The notes: generated by a model from the sequence alone, not told the origin. DNA of 47,358 nt from Candidatus Colivivens caballi (GCA_018065565.1 JAGHSZ010000036.1:1-47358), one strand, 5' to 3'. Numbered from the stretch's first letter, positions 1 through 7,180 are shown. Numbers and translations: made by a program.

Positions 1-75
1 TACTGTTTCTATGACAACAAGCCTGACGCCCTGCCTGTACATGTAGAAGACGAACTGCAACTGTCATTATTTTGA
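1..75 (+). CDS. 3' end of an unidentified gene
   Basis: Frame 1 is open from the window edge to a TGA at 73-75 and gives 24 residues ending in ELQLSLF. The fragment is too short to assign a family. The strand and the following non-coding stretch suggest it closes a plus-strand gene that starts outside the window. Confidence 0.5.
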   Translation, partial: YCFYDNKPDALPVHVEDELQLSLF

Positions 76-330
76 GGTTGCTTATCCCGAACTCGCGTAA
101 ATGTTAGAAAATTCGGGGGGGGGTACTGTATGATTATACAATTATAATGCTCCGCTCGCGTTGTTGATATATGCGTTGAAATCGCTGATTCTTAACACTT
201 CTTTCCGTTCGAGTGTTCGTCCATACCTATGAAATGCCTGAATTTGCAATGTCTATTACTCAAAAATCAGCAATAAATGCGGTTTTTTAAAAGTTTTTTG
301 CTGATTTTGCATAAAAAGTGCTAAAAAGAT
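76..330. other. Intergenic stretch with G9 tract
   Basis: No plausible gene is seen here. A run of nine G lies at 115-123, and CCCGAA (86-91) can pair with TTCGGG (112-117). There is no following T-tract, so this is at best a weak hairpin at the end of the upstream gene. An AT-rich stretch with ATCAGCAA (268-275) leads into the promoter at 331. Confidence 0.4.
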
Positions 331-361
331 TTGTTAGTATCGGAAATAAGTCTTACCTTTG
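331..361 (+). promoter_or_regulatory. Bacteroidetes-type promoter of the small RNA
   Basis: TTG at 331-333 and TACCTTTG at 354-361 match the Bacteroidetes -33 (TTTG/TTG) and -7 (TAnnTTTG) elements, with about 20 bp between them. A start near 367 is predicted. There is no open reading frame directly downstream, so it probably drives the structured RNA at 367-449. Confidence 0.7.
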
Positions 362-366
362 CATCA

Positions 367-449
367 GCTATAAGAAATTATAGTTTTGCTATAAGGTAAA
401 GACTTTTTCATAGTAGGGGACTTGCTGGGAAGTGTCGCCCCCTCTTTTT
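367..449 (+). ncRNA. Candidate small RNA with three consecutive hairpins
   Basis: Directly after a canonical promoter the sequence can fold into three hairpins in a row. The first is CTATAA (368-373), GAAA loop, TTATAG (378-383). The second has CTAT (389-392) paired with ATAG (410-413), helped by AAG/CTT inside. The third is a G/C-rich stem, GGGGAC (416-421) with GTC and CCCC (434-441, one bulged G), followed by a T-rich run at 443-449 like an intrinsic terminator. The predicted transcript is about 82 nt and has no start codon with a meaningful frame. I do not recognise it as tmRNA, 4.5S or 6S RNA. Promoter, structure and terminator are visible; function is unknown. Confidence 0.55.
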
Positions 450-511
450 GTATATGTACCCTTCCTCGTCCCTTGTAGCATCGCTTTCGCACTTGGTTCA
501 GCCCAGAATCG

Positions 512-683
512 TTTAACCCAAATCGTTCATTAGCGTTATGGTGATAACAGACTTAGCTTTTGAACAGATGTATTGCCGATTTGAGGGAGCAATGGGGTTC
601 CATTGTAACCGAGAAGCGACATTACAGATGACAAAAAGGAGGCTTGTCAGCGCGTAACAGCCTAATGGCCGATCTGGGTTAAA
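512..683. mobile_element. MITE-like element with ~28-bp inverted ends
   Basis: The stretch TTTAACCCAAATCG at 512-525, continuing to 538, recurs in inverted orientation from 683 back to 655 as TTTAACCCAGATCG and onward. About 23 of 27 positions match, with a 1-2 base gap near the inner end. The 116 bp between them hold no recognisable gene. The geometry fits a miniature inverted-repeat element or the remains of an insertion sequence. I see no clear target-site duplication and no transposase. Confidence 0.45.
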
Positions 684-787
684 GTAAGAGCGCTGTAAAA
701 TATTCATGGTCTCTCTGATATCTCCATCTCTAAATCTCGGTTTACCTGTTTCCGAGTTCCATGTTCTGGGTGTCCGTTTGTCCATTA

Positions 788-1038
788 ATTGTCTCATGAG
801 CGCTCAATAATTGTCTCACGACCGCTCGTAAATTGTCACACGAGCGCTCGAAGATTCAAAAAGGTGTACACCTTCCTGCGAAAAGGTGTACAGCAAACGC
901 CGGAAAGGTGTACACCAAAATTCAGAAAGGTGTACACCTTTTTATAGTTTATGAGCGGTCGTGAGAGAAAACATGAGCGCTCGTGAAGGAAAACATGTAC
1001 GCTCGTGAAGGAAAACATGAGCGGTCCTTCTCTCATCC
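788..1038. repeat. Array of 11 palindromic units with 22-bp period
   Basis: Units start at 788, 810 and 832 (consensus ATTGTCTCACGAGCGCTCGT), then 854, 876, 898 and 920 (core AAAGGTGTACACC), then 951, 973, 995 and 1017 (consensus ATGAGCGCTCGTGAAGG). The first seven keep one exact 22-bp register; a 9-bp spacer (942-950) precedes the last four, which are again spaced 22 bp apart. The right block is the left-block unit in inverted orientation, so the array is symmetric around the GTGTACAC block. Every core, GAGCGCTC or GGTGTACACC, is itself a palindrome. There are no unique spacers, so this is not a CRISPR array. It could be a protein-binding array, a minisatellite inside a mobile repeat, or an iteron-like region. 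Confidence 0.85.
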
Positions 1039-1179
1039 TCTTCCTTTCAGGACGAGGAGCAGATTCAGCACCCTCATTGAAATGGCGACTTCCAGTCGCA
1101 CAAATACTGTTTGCAAAATAATGTTTCACATAGGATGAGCTGGCTTAATTCGTATTTACGATTTGCGCCGTACATAAAC

Positions 1180-1215
1180 AAAAAAAAGGATGGTACCCTC
1201 ACGGGCTCCATCCTT
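1180..1215 (-). terminator. Intrinsic terminator, minus strand
   Basis: AAGGATGG (1187-1194 region) pairs with CCATCCTT (1208-1215), with CCC/GGG pairing inside the loop. On the minus strand the stem is followed by a run of seven T (the A-run at 1181-1187). It ends whatever is transcribed leftward past 1216. Confidence 0.75.
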
Positions 1216-1440
1216 CAAATCATTATAAAAATCTAACTATTAATTACTAACATACTTATTCTTAGTATTGGTGTATCTTTTTTCGGGTCAGCATTCCTTT
1301 CTTATCTTAATGCCATTGCCTATTGGTGTTTATTTACATCAAGGTGTTCATGGTGAAAGTAAACATCGATGGCGGTGTTTCTTTATATAAGGTTGTTCGT
1401 AGTGGACATTTGGCTTGTCCAGATGCTTCATTCAATTTTT
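1181..1440 (-). ncRNA. Possible minus-strand transcript of unknown role
   Basis: A TAnnTTTG box (minus strand, 1454-1447) predicts a start near 1440, and a strong minus-strand terminator lies at 1181-1215, which would give a transcript of about 260 nt. The only visible frame of any size encodes 27 residues (1431-1348). The unit could be a regulatory RNA or a small-protein mRNA. No good -33 element is seen, so this is tentative. Confidence 0.3.
1348..1431 (-). CDS. Possible 27-residue small protein
   Basis: An ATG at 1431-1429 opens a 27-codon frame starting MKHLDKPNVHYEQ and ending in a basic HRHRCLLSP tail, stop at 1348-1350. It begins about 10 nt after the predicted transcription start. 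No Shine-Dalgarno sequence is visible, but many Bacteroidetes genes lack one. It may be chance; its only support is its place between a promoter box and a terminator. Confidence 0.2.
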   Translation of the reverse strand: MKHLDKPNVHYEQPYIKKHRHRCLLSP

Positions 1441-1446
1441 CGGTTG

Positions 1447-1454
1447 CAAAGATA
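1447..1454 (-). promoter_or_regulatory. Minus-strand -7 box (TATCTTTG)
   Basis: The plus strand reads CAAAGATA, the complement of TATCTTTG, the Bacteroidetes -7 element. The best upstream TTTG (complement of CAAA at 1480-1483) is about 25 bp away, longer than the usual 19-21, so the promoter may be weak. Confidence 0.35.
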
Positions 1455-1637
1455 GACCAATAATCGTGCACTTTTCTACCAAACAGTACTTATTGACTGT
1501 ATCATGTACATTTATACATATATTTGTACATTATTACATGTAATATTGTTCGATATTTGTACTAATATGTGACGATTTGATGGGAAAAATTGATGAAATG
1601 TGTGTAGTGAAGTAGTTGGCAAGTGATGCTGACAGCC

Positions 1638-1682
1638 AAAAAAGAAGTGGGAAACAACATCAACTGGTGCTGTTTCCCACTT
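1638..1682 (-). terminator. Terminator after ddl
   Basis: AAGTGGGAAACA (1645-1656) and TGTTTCCCACTT (1671-1682) form a perfect 12-bp stem. On the minus strand it is followed by a T-rich run (complement of 1638-1644). It lies 30 bp past the ddl stop codon and should end the minus-strand operon from 4665 to 1712. Confidence 0.9.
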
Positions 1683-1711
1683 ATGGAATTGACAGAAAAG
1701 GTGTCTTGTGT

Positions 1712-2746
1712 TTATTTGCGGTTCATCTTCTGATTGATGACTTCATCGAGGATTGTTGACATTTCGAGTCCGTCGGCGCGTGCCTGCTGAGGGATGAAAC
1801 TGGTGGCGGTCATGCCAGGGGTGGCATTGATTTCAAGCAGGTTGATGATGTCCTGCTGTGTGCCGTCGTCGGCAGTCTGGTGTCCGATGATGTAATCCAC
1901 GCGCATGATGCCTTCGCCGCCGAGTATTGTGTAGATGGCGCGTGTGAGTGCTTTGACGCGTGCTGTGGTGTCGTCGCTGAGGCGTGCAGGTGTGATTTCT
2001 GTGACTTGTCCGTTGTATTTTGCGTCATAGTCGAAGAATTCGTTTTCGCTTGCCACTTCGGTGATGGGCAGTACATGCACTTCGCCGTTTGCCTTGCGGA
2101 ACACGCCGTTTGCGATTTCTGTACCTTTGATTTCTGACTCGATCATCACTTCTGGACATTCTTCGCGTGCCTTGATGATTGCCTGCTGTATGTCGTCGGC
2201 TGTCTTGCATCGTGTCACACCGAAACTGCTGCCTGCGCCGTTAGGTTTGATGAAGCATGGAAGACCAATTTTTTCGATGACTTCGGCAGTTTCTATGTCT
2301 TGTCCACCTCGGAGAAGCATTGAGTCAGCTATCTTTACGCCGAATCCTTTGAGGTACTGGTTGAGGGTGAACTTGTCGAATGTCATGGCTGCTACGAGCA
2401 GGTTGCATGATGAGTATGGGATGTGCAGAAGGTCGAAGTAGCCTTGAAGGATGCCGTTTTCGCCTGGTGTACCATGGATGGTGATATAGGCAAAGTCTGG
2501 ACGGATGACCTTACCCATGCTGTAAATTGATGTTCTTGGGAGCTCGAATGAGAAATCGTGACGGTTGACCGATGCTGTGGTTCCGTCTTCGAAACATACA
2601 TTCCAGTCGAGTCCTCTTACTTCGATGGTATAGACTTCGTATTTGTTGCGGTCTAACCATGAACTGATGCCAGCGGCGCTGCGCATCGATACATCATGTT
2701 CTGATGAATCACCTCCTGCGATGATTGCAATGATTGTCTTTTTCAT
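1712..2746 (-). CDS. ddl: D-alanine--D-alanine ligase
   Basis: This cytoplasmic ATP-grasp enzyme joins two D-alanines for peptidoglycan precursors. The protein is 344 residues, slightly longer than the E. coli enzymes. The N-terminal IIAGGDSSEHDVS loop, the ATP-grasp segment IKPNGAGSSFGVT in the middle, and the metal-binding end LLEINATPGMT are all visible and intact. The start MKKTIIAIIAGG fits the family. It is the last gene of a minus-strand set with an RluD-type enzyme and a PASTA protein, 63 bp after the former, and is followed by a strong terminator. Its product is the substrate of MurF, which is encoded elsewhere in this window. Confidence 0.96.
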   Translation of the reverse strand: MKKTIIAIIAGGDSSEHDVSMRSAAGISSWLDRNKYEVYTIEVRGLDWNVCFEDGTTASVNRHDFSFELPRTSIYSMGKVIRPDFAYITIHGTPGENGILQGYFDLLHIPYSSCNLLVAAMTFDKFTLNQYLKGFGVKIADSMLLRGGQDIETAEVIEKIGLPCFIKPNGAGSSFGVTRCKTADDIQQAIIKAREECPEVMIESEIKGTEIANGVFRKANGEVHVLPITEVASENEFFDYDAKYNGQVTEITPARLSDDTTARVKALTRAIYTILGGEGIMRVDYIIGHQTADDGTQQDIINLLEINATPGMTATSFIPQQARADGLEMSTILDEVINQKMNRK

Positions 2747-2764
2747 TTATGGTTGTTTTGAGTT

Positions 2765-2809
2765 ATGGGACTAATGGGGCTGATGGGACTAATGGGACTG
2801 ATGGGGCTG
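2765..2809. repeat. 9-bp tandem microsatellite (5 copies)
   Basis: Five units of the form ATGGGACTA/ATGGGGCTG lie head to tail at 2765, 2774, 2783, 2792 and 2801. They fill most of the gap between the pseudouridine synthase stop codon and the ddl start. Units vary at two positions. The copy number may vary between strains. Confidence 0.9.
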
Positions 2810-3958
2810 CTAAATCTTGTAGGAGTTCCATTTGTTGATGAGTGCCTGCATGTCGTCGGGGAGTTCAGAGGTGAACATCATCTCTTTGCCGGTGCGTGGG
2901 TGTACGAAACCGAGTGTCTTGGCGTGCAGTGCCTGTCGTGGGCAGATCTGGAAGCAGTTGTGGATGAACTGCCGGTAGCTTGCCGATGTGGTTCCTTTGA
3001 GTATCTGGTCGCCGCCGTAGCGTTCGTCGTTGAACAGTACATGGCCAATGTGCTTCATGTGTGCTCGGATCTGATGTGTGCGTCCTGTCTCCAGTATGCA
3101 CTTCACGAGTGTGGTGTAGCCAAATCGCTGCAATGGATAGTAGTGTGTGACTGCATGTTTACCCATGTCGCTGTCGGGTGGAAACACGGTCATCTGCATA
3201 CGGTCCTTTGGGTTGCGTCCTATGTTGCCCTCGATGCGTCCTTCGTCTTCTGCAATATGTCCCCACACCAGTGCGTTGTATTCGCGCTTGGTGGTCTTGT
3301 TGAAGAACTGCCGTCCGAGGTTGGTCTTGGCTTCCGCAGTCTTGGCAATGACCAGCAGTCCGCTTGTGTCCTTGTCGATGCGGTGTACAAGTCCTATTTC
3401 AGGGTTGTTGATGTCGTATTCGGGGAAATCTTTGAGATGCCAGGCGAGGGCATTGAGCAGTGTGCCGTGCCAGTTGCCGTGTCCTGGGTGTACGACTAGT
3501 CCGGCTTGCTTGTTGACGACAATGAGGTCGTCGTCTTCATAAACAATGTTGATTGGAATTTCTTCGGGGACGATGGCATTGTCGTAGTGCGGACGGTCGA
3601 GCATCACTCTGATGATGTCGAATGGCTTGACCTTGTAACTGCGTTTGACAGCGCGGTCGTTGCAGAGGATGAATCCTGCATCGGCAGCACGCTGAATGCG
3701 GTTGCGGCTGGTGTTGGACAGGTGTTCCTGTATGAACTGATCGACTCGCATCAGTTTCTGGCCACGGTCGGCTACAAATCGGTAGTGCTCATACAGTCCG
3801 GTCGATTCTTCGTCGTCGAGTTCGGTGTCGTCAAGTTCGTTGTCATCGAGTGTGCTGTCGCCAGTGACGGTACTGTGGAGTGTGTTGCTGCCGATTTCCT
3901 TGCTACCTGTATCGGCTTCATTCAGGATGCCTTGTGTCTGTATTTCGGTCTCTTCCAT
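2810..3958 (-). CDS. rluD: RluA/RluD-family 23S rRNA pseudouridine synthase
   Basis: The enzyme converts specific uridines of large-subunit rRNA to pseudouridine. Residues about 68-115 form an S4 RNA-binding domain (VDQFIQEHL...RIQRAADAGFI), followed by the catalytic domain with the signature HRIDKDTSGLL, in which Asp195 is the expected catalytic aspartate. The 382-residue protein has an acidic N-terminal extension of about 55 residues, with DDNELDDTELDDEE, which is not part of the core family. It sits between the PASTA-protein gene and ddl on the minus strand, an order common in Bacteroidetes. The exact uridine targets cannot be read from the sequence; RluD is the nearest name by size and S4 domain. 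Confidence 0.92.
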   Translation of the reverse strand: MEETEIQTQGILNEADTGSKEIGSNTLHSTVTGDSTLDDNELDDTELDDEESTGLYEHYRFVADRGQKLMRVDQFIQEHLSNTSRNRIQRAADAGFILCNDRAVKRSYKVKPFDIIRVMLDRPHYDNAIVPEEIPINIVYEDDDLIVVNKQAGLVVHPGHGNWHGTLLNALAWHLKDFPEYDINNPEIGLVHRIDKDTSGLLVIAKTAEAKTNLGRQFFNKTTKREYNALVWGHIAEDEGRIEGNIGRNPKDRMQMTVFPPDSDMGKHAVTHYYPLQRFGYTTLVKCILETGRTHQIRAHMKHIGHVLFNDERYGGDQILKGTTSASYRQFIHNCFQICPRQALHAKTLGFVHPRTGKEMMFTSELPDDMQALINKWNSYKI

Positions 3959-4008
3959 TCTTTATGCAGTTGTAGTGCGTCGATGTTTACTTGATTGCAG
4001 AAAAATGC

Positions 4009-4665
4009 TTACAACTGCACGTCGAAGTTGCTTTCGTGAACTTCGAGGTCCTTGTCGATGTCAATGTCGCTGCTGATTTCGTCGTCAAACACGATGGTGT
4101 CGTTTTCTTCCTCGCCTGCACCGACATAGAGCGTCAGTGCGCGTTCCTTTGAAACCATTTCGCCACCCTTGATTTCGCGCTTGCCTTGTCGGACTTGCAG
4201 CACCATGTCCTTGTCCTGACCGATGACATACTGTGGTGGTGTGAGTTTGAAGCCTAATGACTTCAACTTGATTTCAGCCTCTCGCATCGAGCAGTTGTGT
4301 GCGAGGTCGGGCACCTGCACGAGTGGTTCGCCAAAGAGGTTGATGGTCAGATAGACCAGTCGTCCTGGCTTGATCATCTCTCCTGCCTTTGGGTGCTGCT
4401 CGAGCACGGCTCCCGGTTGGGCTGACTTCTTGTATGTTGAGTCGGAAATGACTGCCACAAATCCTTTTTCGTCAAGAATCTTCTCTGCTTCGTATGCACT
4501 TTTGCCAACGATTGCCGGAACACTGGCTTTCTTGCCGTGATTGGTGTAGGTGTCGAGCGAATTGAACAGCAGTGTCGGTATGAGTACGACTACGCCCGCT
4601 GCCAAGATGACATTTATCCAGAATGCAACTCCTGTCTTTCCAGTAAAATATTTTTTCAGTCCCAT
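4009..4665 (-). CDS. PASTA-domain single-pass membrane protein
   Basis: The protein has a short cytosolic start (MGLKKYFTGKTG), one transmembrane helix (FWINVILAAGVVVLIPTLLF) and then tandem PASTA domains that would lie in the periplasm; PAIVGKSAYEAEKIL and the repeated loops APGAVLEQHPKAGE and PGRLVYLTIN are typical. PASTA domains bind muropeptides or beta-lactams, or act as spacers, in cell-wall proteins. No kinase or transpeptidase domain is present. The C-terminal 30 residues are very acidic. An in-frame ATG ten codons upstream (4695) is possible; 4665 is preferred because it begins directly before the basic-plus-helix segment. Neighbourhood with ddl supports a cell-wall role. Confidence 0.85.
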   Translation of the reverse strand: MGLKKYFTGKTGVAFWINVILAAGVVVLIPTLLFNSLDTYTNHGKKASVPAIVGKSAYEAEKILDEKGFVAVISDSTYKKSAQPGAVLEQHPKAGEMIKPGRLVYLTINLFGEPLVQVPDLAHNCSMREAEIKLKSLGFKLTPPQYVIGQDKDMVLQVRQGKREIKGGEMVSKERALTLYVGAGEEENDTIVFDDEISSDIDIDKDLEVHESNFDVQL

Positions 4666-4734
4666 AATGTAACTGTGTTGATTGTTTTGCTGCAATGTAC
4701 TGCTGACATTGCTGTGTTAAACCGAATTAATGTG

Positions 4735-4742
4735 CAAAGATA
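4735..4742 (-). promoter_or_regulatory. -7 box for the PASTA-rluD-ddl operon
   Basis: Complement of TATCTTTG, 70 bp upstream of the PASTA-protein start at 4665. The -33 region is poor (TTTA-like). It lies back to back with the promoter of the divergent DUF4294 gene. Confidence 0.5.
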
Positions 4743-4839
4743 GTCGTTTTAAGTGACATGATAAACTAAAAAAGCATAAATTAATGCCAAAGTAAGTTAA
4801 TTCTTTCACTTTTATAGTGATTTCATAAAATATTCTTTC

Positions 4840-4847
4840 TAATTTTG
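4840..4847 (+). promoter_or_regulatory. -7 box of the DUF4294 gene (TAATTTTG)
   Basis: TAATTTTG fits TAnnTTTG. The predicted transcription start is near 4853, at or inside the GTG codon at 4852. This argues for the ATG at 4861 as the translation start, with a very short leader. Confidence 0.55.
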
Positions 4848-4860
4848 CACCGTGAAATTT

Positions 4861-5502
4861 ATGTACAAGTACATACTGACCTCACTTTTGCTGCTGTTTG
4901 CAGCATCGGGCTTCATGCGGGCTCAGGTGATTGTTGCCAACACGGACATGGACCGTGCCATGGCTGGTTCACCTATTTTCAGTCATTTCGCGGGCCGCGC
5001 TCCCGATGTGCTCTACGAAGGCGAGATGATTCCGTCGGTGGTTCTTGGCGATGTGTTTATTTTTGCTCCTTTGAAGTTCAAGTCGCAGCGCGAGGCGAAG
5101 AAGTACTATAAGATTGCCAACAACATCAAGAAGGTCTATCCCATTGCTGTGGAGATTCAGCACCGCATCGAAGCGCAGATGGCTCACATCGATTCGCTGC
5201 CAAACAAACGGGCGAAGGATGAATACATCAAGAAGATGGAGAAGGAACTGAGGGCTGAATACACTCCACGCATGAAGAAACTGACTTTGTCGCAAGGCAA
5301 ACTGCTCATCAAACTCATTGACCGCCAGCTCAATCAACCTGCATTCCAGCTGATAAAGACATATATGGGCGGTCTTCGTGCTGGTGCTTGGCAGTTTTTT
5401 GCATGGATGGCAGGTGCAAGCCTCAAAAAGGAATACGACCCTGAGGTTGATGACCGACTTACGGAGCGATGCATTCTGCTGATTGAGTCAGGGCAGATGT
5501 AA
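4861..5502 (+). CDS. DUF4294 family exported protein
   Basis: This is a Bacteroidetes family of unknown function. The start MYKYILTSLLLLFAASGFMRAQ is a signal peptide, so the protein is probably periplasmic. The mature part carries the family pattern: a strand-rich start with IPSVVLGDVFIFAPLKFKS, then a helical part with KVYPIAVEIQHRIEAQ, LTLSQGKLLIKLIDR and the closing LKKEYDPEVDD. Length (213 residues from 4861) is usual. It stands alone on the plus strand between two convergent/divergent minus-strand operons. A GTG three codons earlier (4852) also reads in frame but coincides with the predicted transcript start. Confidence 0.85.
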   Translation: MYKYILTSLLLLFAASGFMRAQVIVANTDMDRAMAGSPIFSHFAGRAPDVLYEGEMIPSVVLGDVFIFAPLKFKSQREAKKYYKIANNIKKVYPIAVEIQHRIEAQMAHIDSLPNKRAKDEYIKKMEKELRAEYTPRMKKLTLSQGKLLIKLIDRQLNQPAFQLIKTYMGGLRAGAWQFFAWMAGASLKKEYDPEVDDRLTERCILLIESGQM

Positions 5503-5563
5503 CAGAAATAACAGAAGCAATAGATGTAATAGAAGCAATAGAAGTAATAGAAGTATTAGAAGC
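5501..5563. repeat. 9-bp tandem microsatellite (7 copies)
   Basis: Seven units of consensus AATAGAAGY start at 5501, 5510, 5519, 5528, 5537, 5546 and 5555, in exact register. The array begins inside the stop codon of the DUF4294 gene. Because the period is three codons, any read-through would add a repeating Asn-Arg-Ser tail. Confidence 0.9.
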
Positions 5564-5596
5564 GATGCTTCTCTTTCTAATGCCATGACATGAAAC

Positions 5597-5643
5597 AACA
5601 ACGGCAGTCGTCTGAGCAAATGAGCCAGATGACTGCCGTTGTT
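5597..5643. terminator. Bidirectional hairpin between convergent genes
   Basis: AACAACGGCAGTC and GACTGCCGTTGTT form a long stem, extended inward by GTCTG/CAGAT with one G-U pair. It lies between the ends of the DUF4294 gene (+) and lepB (-). T-tracts are weak on both sides. Confidence 0.7.
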
Positions 5644-5662
5644 ATGTTTATCACTTTGAATG

Positions 5663-7180
5663 CTACTTGATGTTTGGAACCCAGCGGAACAGACGGTTCC
5701 ATCGGATGGTGCTGGCTGCCGGATTGGTGTCAGGGCAGACCGACCACCAGATGAACAGAGGGGTGCCCACGATGTGGTCTTCTGGCACGAAACCCCAGTA
5801 GCGGCTGTCGGCGCTGTTGTGGCGGTTGTCGCCCATCATCCAGTAATAGTCCATCTTGAAGGTATATTTCGTCGTTTCCTGTCCGTTGATGAATATCTTG
5901 CCGTCGCGAATCTGGAGGTCGTTCTGCTCATAGATGCGGATTGGACGCTCGTAGATGGCGATGTTGTCGATGGTGAGGTCAACTGACTTGCCCTTGGCAG
6001 GAATCCACACTGGGCCATAGTCGTCGCGTGTCCAGCCGTAGTCGTGGTCGAGTGGGTAGAGGAAGTCGTTGGCAGTAGCCTTGACTGCCACGATGCTGTC
6101 GATGAGTTCGGTGTGCTCTTCCAGTACTGCCTTTGCTGCCTTGGTGAGTGGCATGCCAAACCGGTGAGTGTCGGCCTGTGGGTGATCGGGACGGTCGTTC
6201 CACTGACGGTAGTCTTCATCGGTGATGTTGAGTTCGGCACGCAGTTGTTCGCTTGCCTCGCCGCGTGCATATATCCAGTAGCGGAACTGTGCTTCGGTTG
6301 GTGTTGGCTGTTCTTTGCCGTTGAGATACACCACCTTGTCTTTGATTTGCAGTGTCTGTCCTGGCAGACCTACGCAGCGCTTCACATAGTTCTCACGGCG
6401 GTCAACAGGGCGACTGACAATCTTGCCGTAGAGGTTTGACTGCATCTGCATCACCTGCTTGCCCACTGCTGATATTTCGTTGAACATCTGCATCTGATCT
6501 TCTGCTGGGAGTGACTTCATTTCGGGCAGTGTGATGCCTTGGTTGACATATTCGCGTATTCCGAGTTCGAGACATGCTGAATAGTAGTCACCATTGAACT
6601 GCACTGCTGCTGTGTCGCCTGCTGGATAGTTGAATACGACGATGTCGCCGAGTTTCACCTTGCCAAGACCTTTCACACGACGGTATTCCCAGTGTGGCCA
6701 GTCGAGGTAGGACTTGCAGTTGAATCCAGGGATGGTGTGTTGTGTGAGTGGCAGTGTGAGCGGTGTCTGAGGAATGCGTGGTCCGTAGTGTACCTTGCTG
6801 ACCAGCAGATAGTCGCCTGTGAGGAGTGACTTTTCAAGTGAAGAACTTGGTATCTGATAGTTCTGGAAGAAGAACTGGTTGACAAAATAGACTGCCACCA
6901 GTGCAAAGACCAGTGCATCGACCCAACTCATCAGAGTGCGGCCGACTGGGCTGTCGATGTCCTTCCACCATGTCCACTTTATCTTTTTGGTGATGTAGAT
7001 GTCGAAGATGAATGGTACGACAATCAGTCCCCACCATGATTCCACCCAGTAGAGGAAGAGAAGATAGAGGGCTGTGACGATGATGAACTTGATCCATCCG
7101 TTCACTTTGTTCTTTTTTTCTACATTCTTGGCATTGGCAAGTTCTGCCTTTACCTGTTTGCTGCTTTTGTACTTTCCCAT
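5663..7180 (-). CDS. lepB: Signal peptidase I
   Basis: This membrane-bound serine protease removes signal peptides from exported proteins. At 505 residues it is the long Bacteroidetes form. The first 100 residues hold several hydrophobic helices (about 29-64 and 86-101). The catalytic serine motif IPSSSLEKSL places Ser114, and YVKRCVGLPGQ gives the general-base Lys267. The C-terminal box GDNRHNSADSRYWGFVP is complete. A large insertion (about 195-260 and 290-390) separates the boxes, as in other Bacteroidetes homologues. It is the third gene after metK and dapB on the minus strand and is closed by the hairpin at 5597-5643. Confidence 0.96.
   Translation of the reverse strand: MGKYKSSKQVKAELANAKNVEKKNKVNGWIKFIIVTALYLLFLYWVESWWGLIVVPFIFDIYITKKIKWTWWKDIDSPVGRTLMSWVDALVFALVAVYFVNQFFFQNYQIPSSSLEKSLLTGDYLLVSKVHYGPRIPQTPLTLPLTQHTIPGFNCKSYLDWPHWEYRRVKGLGKVKLGDIVVFNYPAGDTAAVQFNGDYYSACLELGIREYVNQGITLPEMKSLPAEDQMQMFNEISAVGKQVMQMQSNLYGKIVSRPVDRRENYVKRCVGLPGQTLQIKDKVVYLNGKEQPTPTEAQFRYWIYARGEASEQLRAELNITDEDYRQWNDRPDHPQADTHRFGMPLTKAAKAVLEEHTELIDSIVAVKATANDFLYPLDHDYGWTRDDYGPVWIPAKGKSVDLTIDNIAIYERPIRIYEQNDLQIRDGKIFINGQETTKYTFKMDYYWMMGDNRHNSADSRYWGFVPEDHIVGTPLFIWWSVCPDTNPAASTIRWNRLFRWVPNIK

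Noticed and set aside
367..449. tracrRNA or other CRISPR-linked RNA reading of the three-hairpin RNA
   Set aside because: No CRISPR array, cas gene or matching repeat is visible in the window, and the first stem pairs with itself instead of leaving a free anti-repeat.
788..1038. CRISPR array
   Set aside because: The units are contiguous 22-mers without unique spacers, and the outer blocks are inverted to each other.
513..1129. Two minus-strand frames of about 95 codons (513-797 and 836-1129)
   Set aside because: They run through the inverted-repeat element and the palindrome array and have irregular composition with no domain pattern; their peptides reflect the repeats.
2765..3499. 244-codon plus-strand frame starting Met-Gly-Leu repeats
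   Set aside because: It begins in the 9-bp microsatellite and is the antisense shadow of the well-supported pseudouridine synthase gene.
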